Assembly: GCF_004359215.1 (NCBI RefSeq)
Contig: NC_090610.1
Location: 2,999,143-3,031,516 of the forward strand
Direction: 5' to 3'
From: Bremia lactucae
Taxonomy: Eukaryota > Oomycota > Peronosporomycetes > Peronosporales > Peronosporaceae
DNA length: 32,374 nucleotides
The notes under the pieces are model-generated. The model searched no databases, was not told where the DNA came from, and saw nothing but the letters and a program-made list of their open reading frames with translations. The translations under genes were made by a program, and so were the position numbers. This document shows positions 1-9,799 of this stretch, piece by piece. Numbering within the stretch: the first letter of the stretch is position 1; each line of letters begins with the position of its first letter.

Positions 1-880
1 TAGAAGTCTAGTAACTTCTACCATTTGAGGGGATTTCTCCTCAAATACGTGGGGACCTCTTCCCTCAACGTCTTCCGAGTGTGATTGCGCTATCACAGTC
101 GGGTCCACTACGGTCGACTCTCTACTCGACCTTGGATCATCGTGTTGTCCTTTCTGGGCAACCGGTATACTCCTTGAATGTCGCCCACTAAGCGTACATT
201 CATGTCTCAATCCACTCGACCTTTTCGAGTGGTGGACCTTCGGCGCTGCCTGTGCATTAACACAGCCGCCGGCAGCTGACTCCACATTGTGATTGGTAAT
301 CACACTGTGATCTTGTGCAGTTGTACTAACGACCGTACCACAAGTGAGGCCATCGCACTCACTCGTAGTACATCCACACGCTTGTGGACGCTCCAAGACG
401 TTCATCAGATGGCCATCTGATGAACAAGTGGCAGGCATCTTTACGGATCGATGCTGCCAGCTGATCCTTGGCTCGTATTTTCTGAGCCAAGGTAAACCTA
501 GGATGACATCAAATTTGTCATCCAAATCCAGTACGATGAGATCATCATAATACTGTAAATCTCTTAACGCGTAGTGAAATTTCACTACGCGTTTCATTAC
601 TGTTATCGATGCACCTGTCGCTAGACGGACCATCATCCTCGTTGGCGGGATGTCGCGCTCAACATATTTGAGCCTACGATTCTCTAGTGACTGGCGACGA
701 ATAAAGTTATTCGACGCTCCGCAGTCCACTAGGACTCTAAGTGGCAAATTATTTGTCACTTTTAATTTCAAGGTGATGAGGGATACCTCATCACCAGGTG
801 CAGAGACACATAATGATTGTGTGTCTGGAGCAACTTTAGTCAAAAGATTTGCAAATTCTCTTGAGGTTGCTGGATCAGTC
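1..880 (-). CDS. pol N-terminal part of element A: retropepsin-like aspartic protease and linker, partial
   Basis: The minus-strand frame downstream of gag encodes a Ty3/gypsy protease. It has the active-site block LVDCGAS-N-FIRRQ (DCG in place of the commoner D-S/T-G) and the later VILGLPWL-KYEP block. A hydrophilic linker continues to the window edge toward RT. I found no stop in the parts I read. Compared with the right-hand copy, about 13 nt are missing between the gag stop and the first protease codons. The -1 frame no longer connects gag to protease, so this copy is probably dead. Confidence 0.65.
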
Positions 881-2005
881 CTACTGACCCCGACCGTTTT
901 TTGGCGGTCCGCCTCGCTGTTGAGATTTCGCAACAACGTCGGACCCGCGACCGTTGCCCCTTTTGGCATACGGTCCAAAATTACGTTCAGTACCTTTCGG
1001 TGCTGGGCGTGGGGCACTACACTCATGAGCGTAGTGTCCTAATTTTTGGCAGCGGTGGTATTTCTGCAATCGCTTATTGATCGAAAAGCGAGGTCTCTCG
1101 CTTTTGACGTAAGAGAGGTCTATTGGTTCTGGACCTCCTAACTCGTGTCGTCTTGGAGGACGATATGATGACGAACTAGTTTGAGCCTATCTCAAGCTAA
1201 AGTCCTCCTGTTCCGCACGGATATTGCCTCTTCAAGCGTATACAGTTCGAAGCGGAGCAGGTGTGGTCTTTACGAGACCATCTGTAAGACCTTGCATGAG
1301 CACCGTAATCAACGTGTGTTCATGAACTGGGTTATTTGTATTACAACTCGCCAGGAGTCGTATGTGCTGGGCATATGCGTGGACATCACGCTTGCCTTGC
1401 TTGAGTTTCAGAAGCTCTGATCGAGCTCTGAACTCAGCCCTAGGCAGTTCAAACATCTTTTTGCGCTAGGCTTTAAGAGCCTCTAGCGAACCAAAGACAT
1501 ATGGGTCGCGCAACTTAAGGCCCAATGCCCAAGTTTTGGCACGACCTGCCAAATTTGATTGAGCGAATGCGACTTGCATTTGCTCGTCGACGATGTGACG
1601 AGCCCTTATGGCATCGTCCAACTCGACAAATCATCTTAAGAGGGAGTCTTCTTCGACTCCCCTATACTTAGAGATGTCAATATTTAAGGTTTCGGGACGA
1701 CGCGTGTGCGTCATCCCAGGTACAGGGGTCTGTACCTGCTGTAACCTCAACAGTTCTGCATGTTGAGAGCCTTGCTGACTAAGCAAGGCTACCTTCTCCT
1801 TCGCCTCGTCAAGTTCATGTTGTATGAATTTGGCGATGGCTGAATGGAGGGCATTTCTGTCCAAACCGGACAGCATGGCCAAGATGGCATCGTTTCCTAC
1901 GGTCGAGCTCATTCGTTCAACCGCACTCTATTCTATGTCACTTAGAAAGGAGTAGTTACCACGCGAAACGTGATGCGTATTTCCATTATTATATAACTTG
2001 TCCAT
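881..2005 (-). pseudogene. gag of element A, broken
   Basis: This is the retrotransposon capsid/nucleocapsid gene. The expected ATG is at 2005-2003, just after the primer-binding site. An in-frame TAG follows soon after (within the AGTGACATAGAATAG stretch), and the reading frame then breaks into pieces at 1912-1631, 1456-1232 and 1069-881. The last piece has the zinc knuckle, but its first cysteine is replaced: it reads YHRCQKLGHYAHEC, where the right-hand element has CHRC. The C-terminal RGG-type basic tail is kept. The piece ends in TAG at 883-881, just after an A AAA AAC heptamer (902-896). Confidence 0.8.
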
Positions 2006-2055
2006 GTTAGATTATGGAACTGTGGTCCTTGGACGGACTACAACGTGTTACCAGG

Positions 2056-2495
2056 TGTAACGGGGCACTGCCGACTTGTACTGCTTCAGTACAAGTCCAC
2101 TTCGCACTGCCTCAGTGCGAGTGGTGCCTCACGTCACTTCACGTACACTAATACGTGCAGAGGAAGTCTTCTCTTTAAACACTTGCTTTAAAGAGGGTTA
2201 ATCAAATGCTGTATTAATATAATTAAGTTATTCTTGTCTATCTACTTAATACTAACTTAATTATAAACTAATACAAAACATGTACTAAAAGTCTTATCTG
2301 TCTTTCTCTTTGCGCGCGTCGAGCGCTGACTGGACCGCGGAGAAAGTAGATATAATGGTCGATATCTACCAATAGATAAGCGTTTAAAATATTACCATGT
2401 AAAGTAATATTTTCCAAATATTATCTACCATTTAGATAATATATTAATTAACAACCTTTAAGTGTTAATTTCATGTAACGATACACCCCGTTACA
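2056..2495 (-). repeat. 5' LTR of element A (about 440 bp)
   Basis: On the minus strand it starts TGTAACGGGGTG and ends GCCCCGTTACA, the terminal inverted repeat shared by the LTRs at 8357, 21079 and 29824. The first 7 bases of the LTR can pair with a CGTTACA a few bases inside. Two adjacent hairpins sit near the 3' end of the LTR: CTTGTACTG/CAGTACAAG (2075-2095) and TCGCACTG/CAGTGCGA (2102-2120). After the LTR come two bases (CC) and then TGG, the start of the primer-binding site at about 2053. Confidence 0.85.
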
Positions 2496-3017
2496 TGGTA
2501 CGTCCGGCTATGTTTGACATGCCAAACTTCACTTTCGTCGCATCGTTATCGATACGGCTACCTTCAATAGCATCGTCTAATTCGACGATCGATGAACCAT
2601 CTCACAAGGTGTCGCCTTCGACGCCTTGAGCTTGAAGATTTTAATTTTCAAGCTTCGGATAGACGCGCATGCGTCGGCCAGTCAGCAGCATGTAAAAGCT
2701 GCTGTCTCAACAGTTTTAATTGTTGAGCACCTAGTTTCTCAACAGTGCTGCCTGTTGGTAGCCTTGCTGGTGAAACAAGGTTACCTTTTCTCGGGCCGCG
2801 TCGAGTTCATGTTGTATGACCTCGGCTATAGCTGAACGTTGACTGTTCTTTCTTGGGGCGAACTACATGGCGCTAGTGGCTGGACTACTTACGGCCAAGC
2901 TCATACGTTCGACCGCTTCCCATTCGAGGTTACTCAAGCGAGTAATCCTCGCGCATGTAGCGTAAAAACCTTCCTGGTGGCATGAAAGCTTTCTCCTTCT
3001 TCATCCAACATGTCCAT
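2496..3017 (-). pseudogene. gag remnant of element C (older gypsy family)
   Basis: The minus-strand sequence resembles the gag of element B (6775-7699). Shared blocks include the stretch around 2500-2530 versus 7195-7225, and the hairpin-rich glutamine-repeat part around 2690-2780 versus 7370-7450. The putative ATG is at 3017-3015 (ATGGACATG), as in the other gags. There are many stops and indels and no long open frame. The rest of the gene is cut off by the LTR of element A at 2495/2496. Confidence 0.6.
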
Positions 3018-3057
3018 ATTGAAGTGGTCGTTGAACAGACCACAAAGTGCTACCACT

Positions 3058-3420
3058 CGTAGCGGAGCACCTGTCGCTAGTACTGCTTCAGTATCAGCCG
3101 ACCTGCACTGGTAACAGTGGAGGTGAGGCTAAATACTTCAAGTACAGGACCTGCACATCGGAATTATAAGCTGCTAAGCTTGGCTTAGCAATGGAAGTTC
3201 GATACCAAGAAGGCTTATTTAGGAAAAAGTAAAACCGGTTTAGCTTAATCAATTTACTACGTATTGCAATCTTCTTAACTAACTTAATTTACTAATCTTA
3301 CATGTATTACGACTCATTGCTCACTGCCCATTTGTGTGTCTGTCTGCAATTGGCGGAGTTGGTTAGAATTTAAACCAACTACTGTCGCATTGCTGCTACA
3401 ATATTACCGGGTTGGCAACA
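3058..3420 (-). repeat. LTR of element C, degraded (upper boundary approximate)
   Basis: It follows the C gag start and a PBS-like TGGTAGCACTTTGTGG on the minus strand. Segments match the LTR of element B: the AAAAAGTAAAAC block near 3225, and the region near 3350-3400 against 8040-8100. The part around 3225-3330 also matches 8228-8350 in inverted orientation. Terminal bases are mutated (TGTAACG appears as CGTAGCG), and I cannot place the outer end exactly. Confidence 0.5.
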
Positions 3421-3427
3421 TTAAAAG

Positions 3428-3463
3428 GAAATCGTTATTCAGCCCCCACCTTTTCTTGAATTG
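3428..3463 (+). repeat. arm 1 of a dispersed inverted repeat (partner about 4637-4672)
   Basis: The stretch around ATCGTTATTCAGCCCCCACC matches the reverse complement of about 4637-4672 (ATCGTTATTCAACCCCCACT), with about 6 differences in 36 bases. It indicates two opposed copies of an unidentified repeat flanking the SINE-like unit. No coding signal is visible in either arm. Confidence 0.55.
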
Positions 3464-3547
3464 CTCCCACCCACCGATCGTTTATCAATATCTTCATCTT
3501 AAGTCGTGGCTTCTGATTGGTCCAAAAGAAATCTAAAGTGTTTTTGT

Positions 3548-3592
3548 TACCACATTTTTTTCATTACCACAGCTTTTTCATTACCACAACGT
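3548..3592. repeat. short tandem repeat, ATTACCACA units
   Basis: Three imperfect units of about 16-18 bp, each with TTACCACA followed by a T-run, lie in tandem. The stretch is AT-rich and non-coding. It may be a decayed simple repeat at a retroelement edge. Confidence 0.6.
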
Positions 3593-3832
3593 TTCGACAT
3601 TCATATTAAGCCACTTTGATTTTTTTTGACAAAATTTACTCTAAAAATCGCAATGAACAGCCTTGCACCACCCGTCCAGCATTCTTATGCTTCCTTGGCT
3701 TAAGCAAGACAGCAATCGATGCCCGTACACAACAATAAGGCTATGATGTGTTGATTTACGTTAACGCTATGAGCTTGAAGATGGGCTTACGGTCGAGATT
3801 GCAAACCGGAAAGTAAGTTATATTTTGAGTTT

Positions 3833-3866
3833 AACTTTATCCTACCGTTAACTTTATCCTACCGTT
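3833..3866. repeat. 17-bp perfect tandem duplication
   Basis: AACTTTATCCTACCGTT occurs twice back to back. It lies just past the 3' side of the tRNA-like unit on the minus strand, where tRNA-derived SINEs usually carry a short repeated tail. Confidence 0.8.
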
Positions 3867-3869
3867 AAT

Positions 3870-4067
3870 TATTTGCTATCGTTCGCTGCGCCCCCTTTCC
3901 CAGATATGTGGACTACCATAAAATTGGGGACGCCACTGTCTGGCGGTACAGTGCTGGTGAACCCCAAACACCACTTCCCGAAGGTTTTACTTTTTGTCGT
4001 TACCGGGTATCGAACCGGTGACCAGTGGGTCGCACCGCCATGCCTTACCCGACTGAGCCACAACACA
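3870..4067 (-). mobile_element. tRNA-derived SINE-like element (or tRNA pseudogene with tail)
   Basis: On the minus strand there is an A box (TGGCTCAGTCGG, 4060-4049) and a B box (GGTTCGATACC, 4016-4006). Their starts are 44 nt apart, exactly as in a tRNA (positions 8 and 52). Fitting the tRNA frame puts the acceptor strands at 4067-4061 and 4002-3996. Only the inner four or five pairs can form, so this is not a functional tRNA. About 130 bases of unrelated body follow, including a GGGG...CCCC-bounded inverted repeat, and then the 17-bp tandem repeat. This fits RNA polymerase III-promoted SINE architecture. tRNA-derived SINEs are known in Phytophthora, but I cannot assign the family. Confidence 0.55.
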
Positions 4068-4089
4068 CATATTTTTCACACTTAACTTC

Positions 4090-5260
4090 TCCGTATTATA
4101 CTTGTCATTTGATCCCGTATACACGCATATGCATAAAGTGCAACACTTTCGATGAATACATCAATCTTCAACATGATGTTGTCGTCAAAAGCACAAAAAA
4201 GGAAGGCAATACGGAATGCGGAGAAGTGACACCTGATATTCTTGCCTGCTCCCAGTCAAATCCCAGTGATACGTGGAAAGTCGCCGACATGTGCCTTCTA
4301 GCCGCAAATTTGGTTGTATATTTAAGGCTATCATGCGGCGACAAAAATCTGGTCATTGGCAAGTTGAATTTATTAGTGACGAACATATGATGAGCCCCTT
4401 TGCTCATCAGCACCAGCACATCGTCAGCATCAACACCATTAACAGCATAAAAAACCCTACCAGCACCAACAGCCTCAACTATTGTTAGAAATGTAGATTA
4501 AGATTAGTAACACGAAATTCATAAGAAACGCACGTTTTAGTTTAAAATGAAAATTAATTTAAGTCATTTTATTTAAAATATTTTTTTAAGGAGCCACGGC
4601 TTCCGATAAATATTTTAATTATGAGGGTTATAGGCTATTTAAGAAAAAGTGGGGGTTGAATAACGATATCTTTTTCGAAATTTTAAGAAAAATTATGAAA
4701 AGATGATAATTTTATTCTCTGTATTGTTTTTCTTATAGCTCATGATATATGTGTAATAGGACACCCCGCTACCGTAACACACTGGCACATGGGCTAAGGC
4801 CTATGAGCCAACTCGATCGATCAAATATGTTGCAAAGTAGTAGGAGGGTTTACACCACCCCGTAATTCTGCTGCTTCGGAGTAACAATTCAGCTAACTCA
4901 GTTGCTAAACTTGTGCTGGTTAGACAGCTTAATTTTATTTGAGACCTCCTGGACTTCAGCACGCTCACACCCGACAACCCCTGCTAGTTTTAATCGAGAA
5001 CTTTGCTGTTTTACACAATAACAAAACCTTGCATAGTACATATCAGTAGTTTAGCATAGAAATAGATATTTCGTTTCAATATAAAATATAGAATGGATTT
5101 AGCATCTGAAATATAGAAGCATCTTAAGAAACAATCTCCAGGTCCGACCTTTAGTTTATTACACTAGAGCACTCTACCACCACCATGCCAAGCCAATCTG
5201 ATGGGCAAAAGCTCGAAAAAGATGTGCAGCTGCTCTCGTCATTTCAAGCAGACGACACGT
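4090..5260. other. gene-poor AT-rich spacer
   Basis: I see no convincing coding region or RNA gene here apart from one arm of the inverted repeat (4637-4672). Short open frames at 4025-4488 overlap one another and the SINE edge and look like chance. The stretch probably contains decayed repeat DNA. Confidence 0.6.
4637..4672 (-). repeat. arm 2 of the dispersed inverted repeat
   Basis: Reverse-complement partner of 3428-3463. It lies in AT-rich DNA (4500-4740) with no recognisable gene. Confidence 0.55.
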
Positions 5261-5261
5261 T

Positions 5262-6090
5262 TGACCTGAGAAGAATTTGTCGATCGCTAATACTTGTTCA
5301 CGAGGCAATGGCCATTGCTTCATGACACAGTATTTCGAACCTAAAATTTGGTCAATTTCGTGTCGAGTACCTTTATCTTTAGGCGACTCGCACGGTACTG
5401 ATTCAGGAAAGACATCCTAAAATTCTATTAAATACTTATATAAAAAATTGTATTTTAAGACTCCCAGGATTGGGACGTAAAATATTCAATCCGAGTATTC
5501 TCATTGGGCACACTTTCGTTCATCAATGAGCTGCTGAGAACCCGTTGCCGATCGAATATCGGCCACGTAGAATGTCATCTGTGGCAAGTTCGCAGATCTG
5601 CTTGACTTTGCCACTACGCAGATCACGCAAGAACCGTTTCGGTTCAAGCGTTGCCAATTGAGTTATCTCCGAAGTTAACTTCGGAGGCGCTATTGTTCAA
5701 GTGTGTCAGCGCCTGCACTTGATTCATTGTTTACTAAGGCATATATTGTCTTAATTTCACTTTTGGAACTTACTTCCAAAGGTACCTGGGAACCTTTGAC
5801 CACAGGTTTCTGGGGACTTAGTCCCGCAGATTCGTGGAGACTTATTCCCTCCAGTTTTATTTGGGGGGTATCCTCCTCAATTGCCTCTAATTGTAGTTGC
5901 GCTATCACAGCGAGATCCTCTACGATCGACTCTCCAGTCGATCTAGGACTTTTGCACTGCATCTTATAGACAGGCGTTCGAAATTTCTTGGATATTGCTT
6001 TTCAAGCAAGCATCTTTGTTTCGTACCACCCAACTTATTCGAGTGGTCGAACTTCGACGCTGCCTGTGCTTGTGCACAGCCGTCGACAAC
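5262..6090 (-). pseudogene. pol linker and start of RT of element B
   Basis: An open piece at 5962-5690 encodes a hydrophilic linker matching the one in element E (11302-10646). Downstream, 5420-5262 carries the block preceding RT, recognisable as KGTRHEID and KQWPLPREQ-type residues once frame breaks are allowed. The match to 10680-10540 ends near 5262, the truncation point. Confidence 0.6.
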
Positions 6091-6099
6091 TATGCTACG

Positions 6100-6722
6100 T
6101 CACAAAGGTAGACCTTCGACGCTGCATGTGCTTGTGCACAGCCGTCGGGGTCTAACTCCACAATGTGTTGGGTATTCACACTGAGGTCTTGTGCAGTCAT
6201 GCTCAACGACCGAACCACAAGTGAGGCCATCGCACTTACCCGTAGGACATCCACTCGCTTGTGGACACTTCAAGACGTTCATCAGTTGGCCATCTGATGG
6301 ATAAGAGACAGGCATCGTCATGGCTTGAGGCTGCCAATTTATACATGGCTCGTACTTTTTGAGCCATGGTAATCCAAGGATGACATCAAATTTGTCTTCC
6401 AAAAATCTAGTCCGATGTAAACATCATCGTACTGTTGACCCTTTAACGTGTTATGGATACCAAGCGCACGTTTCTTAACCGCTACAGATGAGCCAGTTGC
6501 TAGGCGCACTTTCATCCTCGTAAGAAGAACATCGCGCTTAATAAATTTGAGCCTGCGATTTTCTAGCGATTGGCGTCTAATAAAATTATTTGGCGCCCCA
6601 CAATCGACAAGGGACTTTAGTGACAATTTATTTGCCACAATAATTGTTAGGGTGATGAGGTTAGCCTCGTCCCCTGGGGCAGTTACACACAATGTTTGTG
6701 TGTGAGGAGCAACTTTCGTCAA
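6100..6722 (-). pseudogene. protease of element B, frameshifted
   Basis: Two overlapping open pieces (6722-6339 and 6402-6100) encode the retropepsin domain. The first has the active-site block SLVDCGAPNNFIRRQ. The second has DKFDVILGLPWLKKYEP. A frame break lies between them near 6400. The active-site serine or threonine normally after D-x-G-A is proline here, which may impair the enzyme even without the frameshift. Confidence 0.7.
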
Positions 6723-6774
6723 AAGGCCTGCAAATTATTTGACGTTGCTGGATCAGTCTGGCGATCCACACCGA

Positions 6775-7699
6775 CCATTTTTTGAAGATCCGCCTCGCCG
6801 TTGAGAAATCGCAACGGCGGCGGATCCGCGTCCTCCGCTATTACTGGCGGGAGGTCGATCTTCTCGCTCAGTGTTTTTAGCACTGGCCGTTGGACATTAC
6901 ACTCATAGGCGTAGTGGCCCATTGTTTGACAGCGATTACGTTTCTGTAATAGTTTGTAGCTTGAAGAGCGAGCTGCAAGACCTTTGATAAACACAGTTAC
7001 CTGTGTTTGTTCATCAATTGGATGACTCACGATACAACTGACTAGGTATCGTATATGTTGGGCATAAGCGTTAATGTCACGCTAGCCCTGCTTCAAATCC
7101 AGGAGCTCGGCTCAAGCCAGCCGGTTCTCAAAGACCTCATACGACCCAAAAACTAATGGGTCGTGAAGCTTGAGTCCCAAGGCCCAAGATTTGGCACGTC
7201 CGGCTATGTTGGACATGCCAAATTTCACTTTCGTCGCATCATCACTGATACGGCGAGCTTCAATGGCGTCGTCTAATTCGACGAATCATCTTAAAGGGAG
7301 TGCCTTAAACTTAGAGATTGTGATCTTTAAGCTTTCGGGTCAACGCGGAAGCGTCGGCCCATTAGCAGCATCTAAATGCTGCTGTCTCAACAGTTCCTAT
7401 TGTTAAGCACCCTGTTCTCTCCGCACCTCCGCGTGTTGAGAGCCTTGCTGGTGACGCAAGGCTACTTTCTCATGGGCCCCGTCGAGTTCGTGTCGTATGG
7501 ACTCAGCTACGGCCGCATGCTGTTCATCTCTGCCCAGAGTGAACAGTATAGCGCCAACGGCTTACCCGCCTACAACCGAACTCATTCGTTCGATCGCTCT
7601 CCATTCGAGGTCACTCAAATGAGGAAATCTCGCACGCGTTGCGTGATAACCTTCTGGAGGGTCTTGGAAGCTTCCTCCTTCTTCATTTGACATGCCCAT
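6775..7699 (-). pseudogene. gag of element B, broken
   Basis: It starts at ATG 7699-7697 (ATGGGCATG), decays through the matrix/capsid part, and keeps an open piece at 7030-6719 with the nucleocapsid. The zinc knuckle reads KRNRCQTMGHYAYEC, so the first cysteine of the CCHC motif is lost. An A AAA AAT heptamer is present at 6783-6777. An upstream indel has already brought the end of gag into the protease frame, so gag and the first protease residues read as one fused frame here. Confidence 0.7.
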
Positions 7700-7750
7700 T
7701 TTGGATAAAATGAGCGTGGGCCGCTACACGGACTACAAAGTGCTATCAGG

Positions 7751-8227
7751 TGTAACGGGACACCTTCCACTACTATTGGTAAGTACTAGTTGACCTTACA
7801 TTGATTACAGTGTGGGTTAAATGCCTCAAAACTTCACGTACACAGGGGTACCGAGGAAGGTTTCTAAGTAGCTAAGGGTCTCTTGCCACTAAAGGTGATT
7901 CAAAGAATTAGAATTAGAAAAAAGTAAAACTTTATTAATGTGATGAGTTTCCTACGTAACGATCTTCTATCTACTACTGAACTTATTATATTAATATCTA
8001 ACTAAGTATGGCGCATCCTTGCGCACCGCCAATCGTGACTTGAAACGATTGGTGGGGTTGATTAAGACTTAAATAAACCAATCAATATAGCTAATGTCTC
8101 ATTGCATCAATAATATCAATTTGGGATTATTGGAATTATTAAATAATACAGATAATAATAATTTTGCATTTCTTTCTTATTTCATCTTATAGGAAATAAT
8201 ACTTATCTAACGGGACAAACCGTTACA
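7751..8227 (-). repeat. LTR of element B (about 477 bp)
   Basis: On the minus strand it begins TGTAACGGTTTGTCCCG and ends GTCCCGTTACA, followed by CC and TGATAGCACTTTGTAGTC, a primer-binding site with one mismatch to the family consensus. The body differs from the A/D/G/right-hand LTR family. It shares blocks with the LTR at 3058-3420. Confidence 0.75.
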
Positions 8228-8356
8228 AATGGGCGGTGAGCAATATGTCGTAATACATATATTTATTAACTTATCAAGTTAGTTTACGAAGATTGCAATA
8301 CGTACGAGCTTAATAAGATTAAAACAGGATTACCTTTTTCCCTATTATATGCCTTC
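8228..8356 (+). repeat. LTR fragment in opposite orientation, trapped between two LTRs
   Basis: AATGGGCGGTGAGCAATATG and the bases after it match the reverse complement of about 3225-3330 (the LTR of element C). The fragment is cut at 8227/8228 by the LTR of element B and at 8356/8357 by the LTR of element D. Confidence 0.6.
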
Positions 8357-8809
8357 TGTAACGGGGTGTATCGTTACATGAAATTAATACTTATAGGTTG
8401 TTAATTAATATGTTATCTGAAACGTAGATAATACTTGGAGGATATTACTTTATATAGGATTGTTTAGAATTCTTATCCATGAATAGGTATAGACCATTAT
8501 AACTATTTATTCTGCAGACTAATCAGCTGTAGATATAAACAAAAGAGAGAGACAGATAAGATAAGATAAGAATTCAGTTGCATGTTTAGTATTAGTTTAT
8601 AATTAAGTTAGAGTTAACAGATAGAAGGAAGAGATACTTAATTATATTAAAACAGTTCTCATTAAACCCTCTTTAAGCTAGTTACCTTAAAGAGAAGTCT
8701 TCCTCTGCACGTACTAGTGTACGTGAAATAACGTAAGGCACCACTCGCAACTGAAGCAGTGCGAAGTGGACTTGTACTGAAGCAGAACAAGTCGTAGTGC
8801 TTCGTCACA
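8357..8809 (+). repeat. 5' LTR of element D (about 453 bp)
   Basis: It starts TGTAACGGGGTG and ends with a mutated CTTCGTCACA. CC and TGGTAGCACTTG, a primer-binding-site variant, follow. It is the same LTR family as 2056-2495, 21079-21528 and 29824-30301. Confidence 0.85.
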
Positions 8810-8859
8810 CCTGGTAGCACTTGTTGGTCCGTCCAAGGACCACATTTACCACATCTAAC

Positions 8860-9017
8860 ATGGACATGTCAGATGATAGTGGGAATACGCATCACGTTTC
8901 CCGTGAAAGCTACTCCTTTCTAAGTGACACAGAAAGGAGTGCGGTCGAACGAATGAGTTCGACCGTAGGAAACGATGCAATCTTGGCAATGCTGTCTAAT
9001 TCGGACAGAGATGCTTT
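8860..9017 (+). pseudogene. gag N-terminus of element D, cut by the assembly gap
   Basis: The ATG at 8860 lies in the same ATGGACATG context as the other copies, inside a near-perfect hairpin. The frame is open for 52 codons and matches the right-hand gag (30352 onward) almost residue for residue until the run of N begins. Whether the rest is intact is unknown. Confidence 0.75.
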
Positions 9018-9117
9018 NNNNNNNNNNNNNNNNNNNNNNNNNNNNNNNNNNNNNNNNNNNNNNNNNNNNNNNNNNNNNNNNNNNNNNNNNNNNNNNNNNN
9101 NNNNNNNNNNNNNNNNN
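9018..9117. other. assembly gap of 100 N
   Basis: Exactly 100 N, the usual placeholder for a gap of unknown length. A plus-strand gag N-terminus lies on its left and minus-strand RNase H on its right. These cannot belong to one uninterrupted element, so an unknown amount of sequence is missing or the join is wrong. Confidence 0.95.
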
Positions 9118-9766
9118 CGGATGACGATCGATATAAAGCCGGTAAATCCTTAAAAGATTTATCGGATGGATTCATCGGATGATCCATTAAACGCAGAAGT
9201 TCCTTATCTTCTGCGTAGGCTTTCTTTATGTCATCAAACAAGGTTGAAGACGGAACACTTGAAATGAATGTTGCAACAGTGGGATTATTTTCACTGTTGG
9301 AGTGCACTGCCAACTCGAAATCGGGTCGGCGTGATAACGCATCAGCGACGACATTAAGTCGTCCTGGTTTATATTCGACGGAGAAATTATACTCCGCGAA
9401 GGATAGCCCCCTCGCCATTCTTTGAGAGAGGTGTGGGCTATTTACGGCCGTGCGTAATGACGCATGGTCCTTTTATACGTTGAACGGTCTATCTCCTCGG
9501 AGATAGACCCTATACTTAGCCAGTGCATATTTCATGGCAAGGAGTTCCTTGTCATACACTGGGTAAATGCGTTCAGCTGGTTGCAGCTGACGCGATAGGT
9601 AACAGACGACGCGCTCCGCGCCGTCTGTTACGTATTGCATTAACGCATAGCCGATTGCGAAATCGCTGGCGTCACAGACCACATACAATTGTCTGTCTTG
9701 ATCTGAAATCGCCCATCTTGGCGATTGCATCAAGCTTGCTTGATACCTGCAAAGTAACGCTGACAA
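9118..9766 (-). pseudogene. RNase H domain of element E
   Basis: Two open pieces encode the gypsy RNase H. The piece at 9766-9473 has YVVCDASDFAIGYALMQ and the PVYDKELLAMKYALAKYR block. The piece at 9418-9118 has the connection region (FSVEYKPGRLNVVADALSRRP). A frame break lies at about 9420-9470. The sequence is cut by the assembly gap before integrase. Confidence 0.8.
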
Positions 9767-9799
9767 TCAGCGTTCCATAGCTATTTCTCGTCTTTATTC

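Larger units (their letters stand above)
1..2495 (-). mobile_element. Ty3/gypsy element A, 5' half (LTR-gag-protease), running off the left edge
   Basis: Read on the minus strand this stretch runs LTR, primer-binding site, gag, then protease. The rest of pol lies beyond position 1. It is the inverted counterpart of the element at 29824-32374, with the same gene order and about 95% or higher identity by eye over most of gag and protease. The LTR start at 2495 cuts into the gag of an older element (2496-3017), so A is a younger insertion. Gag carries stops and frame breaks, so this copy is defective. The other end and any target-site duplication are outside the window. Confidence 0.85.
5262..8227 (-). 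mobile_element. Ty3/gypsy element B, degraded, truncated within RT
   Basis: The minus-strand order is LTR (8227-7751), PBS, gag, protease, linker and the first part of RT. The sequence ends near 5262, where unrelated AT-rich DNA takes over. It is clearly related to element E (compare 5262-5960 with 10540-11300) but much more diverged than elements A, D and the right-hand copy are from each other. All reading frames are broken. Confidence 0.8.

Noticed and set aside
344..1042. Plus-strand open frames within element A (and minus-strand ones at 31207-32031)
   Set aside because: They are antisense to gag and protease. The pervasive hairpins make both strands look alike and open, but no independent domain is visible.
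3996..4067. Functional tRNA gene on the minus strand
   Set aside because: A and B boxes are fine, but only about five of seven acceptor positions can pair, including wobbles, and the ends do not close. A tRNA-derived repeat explains it better.
3869..4488. Several short overlapping open frames on both strands
   Set aside because: They overlap the tRNA-like unit and each other, have no domain, and fit chance in a repeat relic.
9486..9509. Regular short dyads suggested a CRISPR-like or terminator array
   Set aside because: There is no constant repeat sequence. Each hairpin is different and sits in retroelement coding sequence of a eukaryote.
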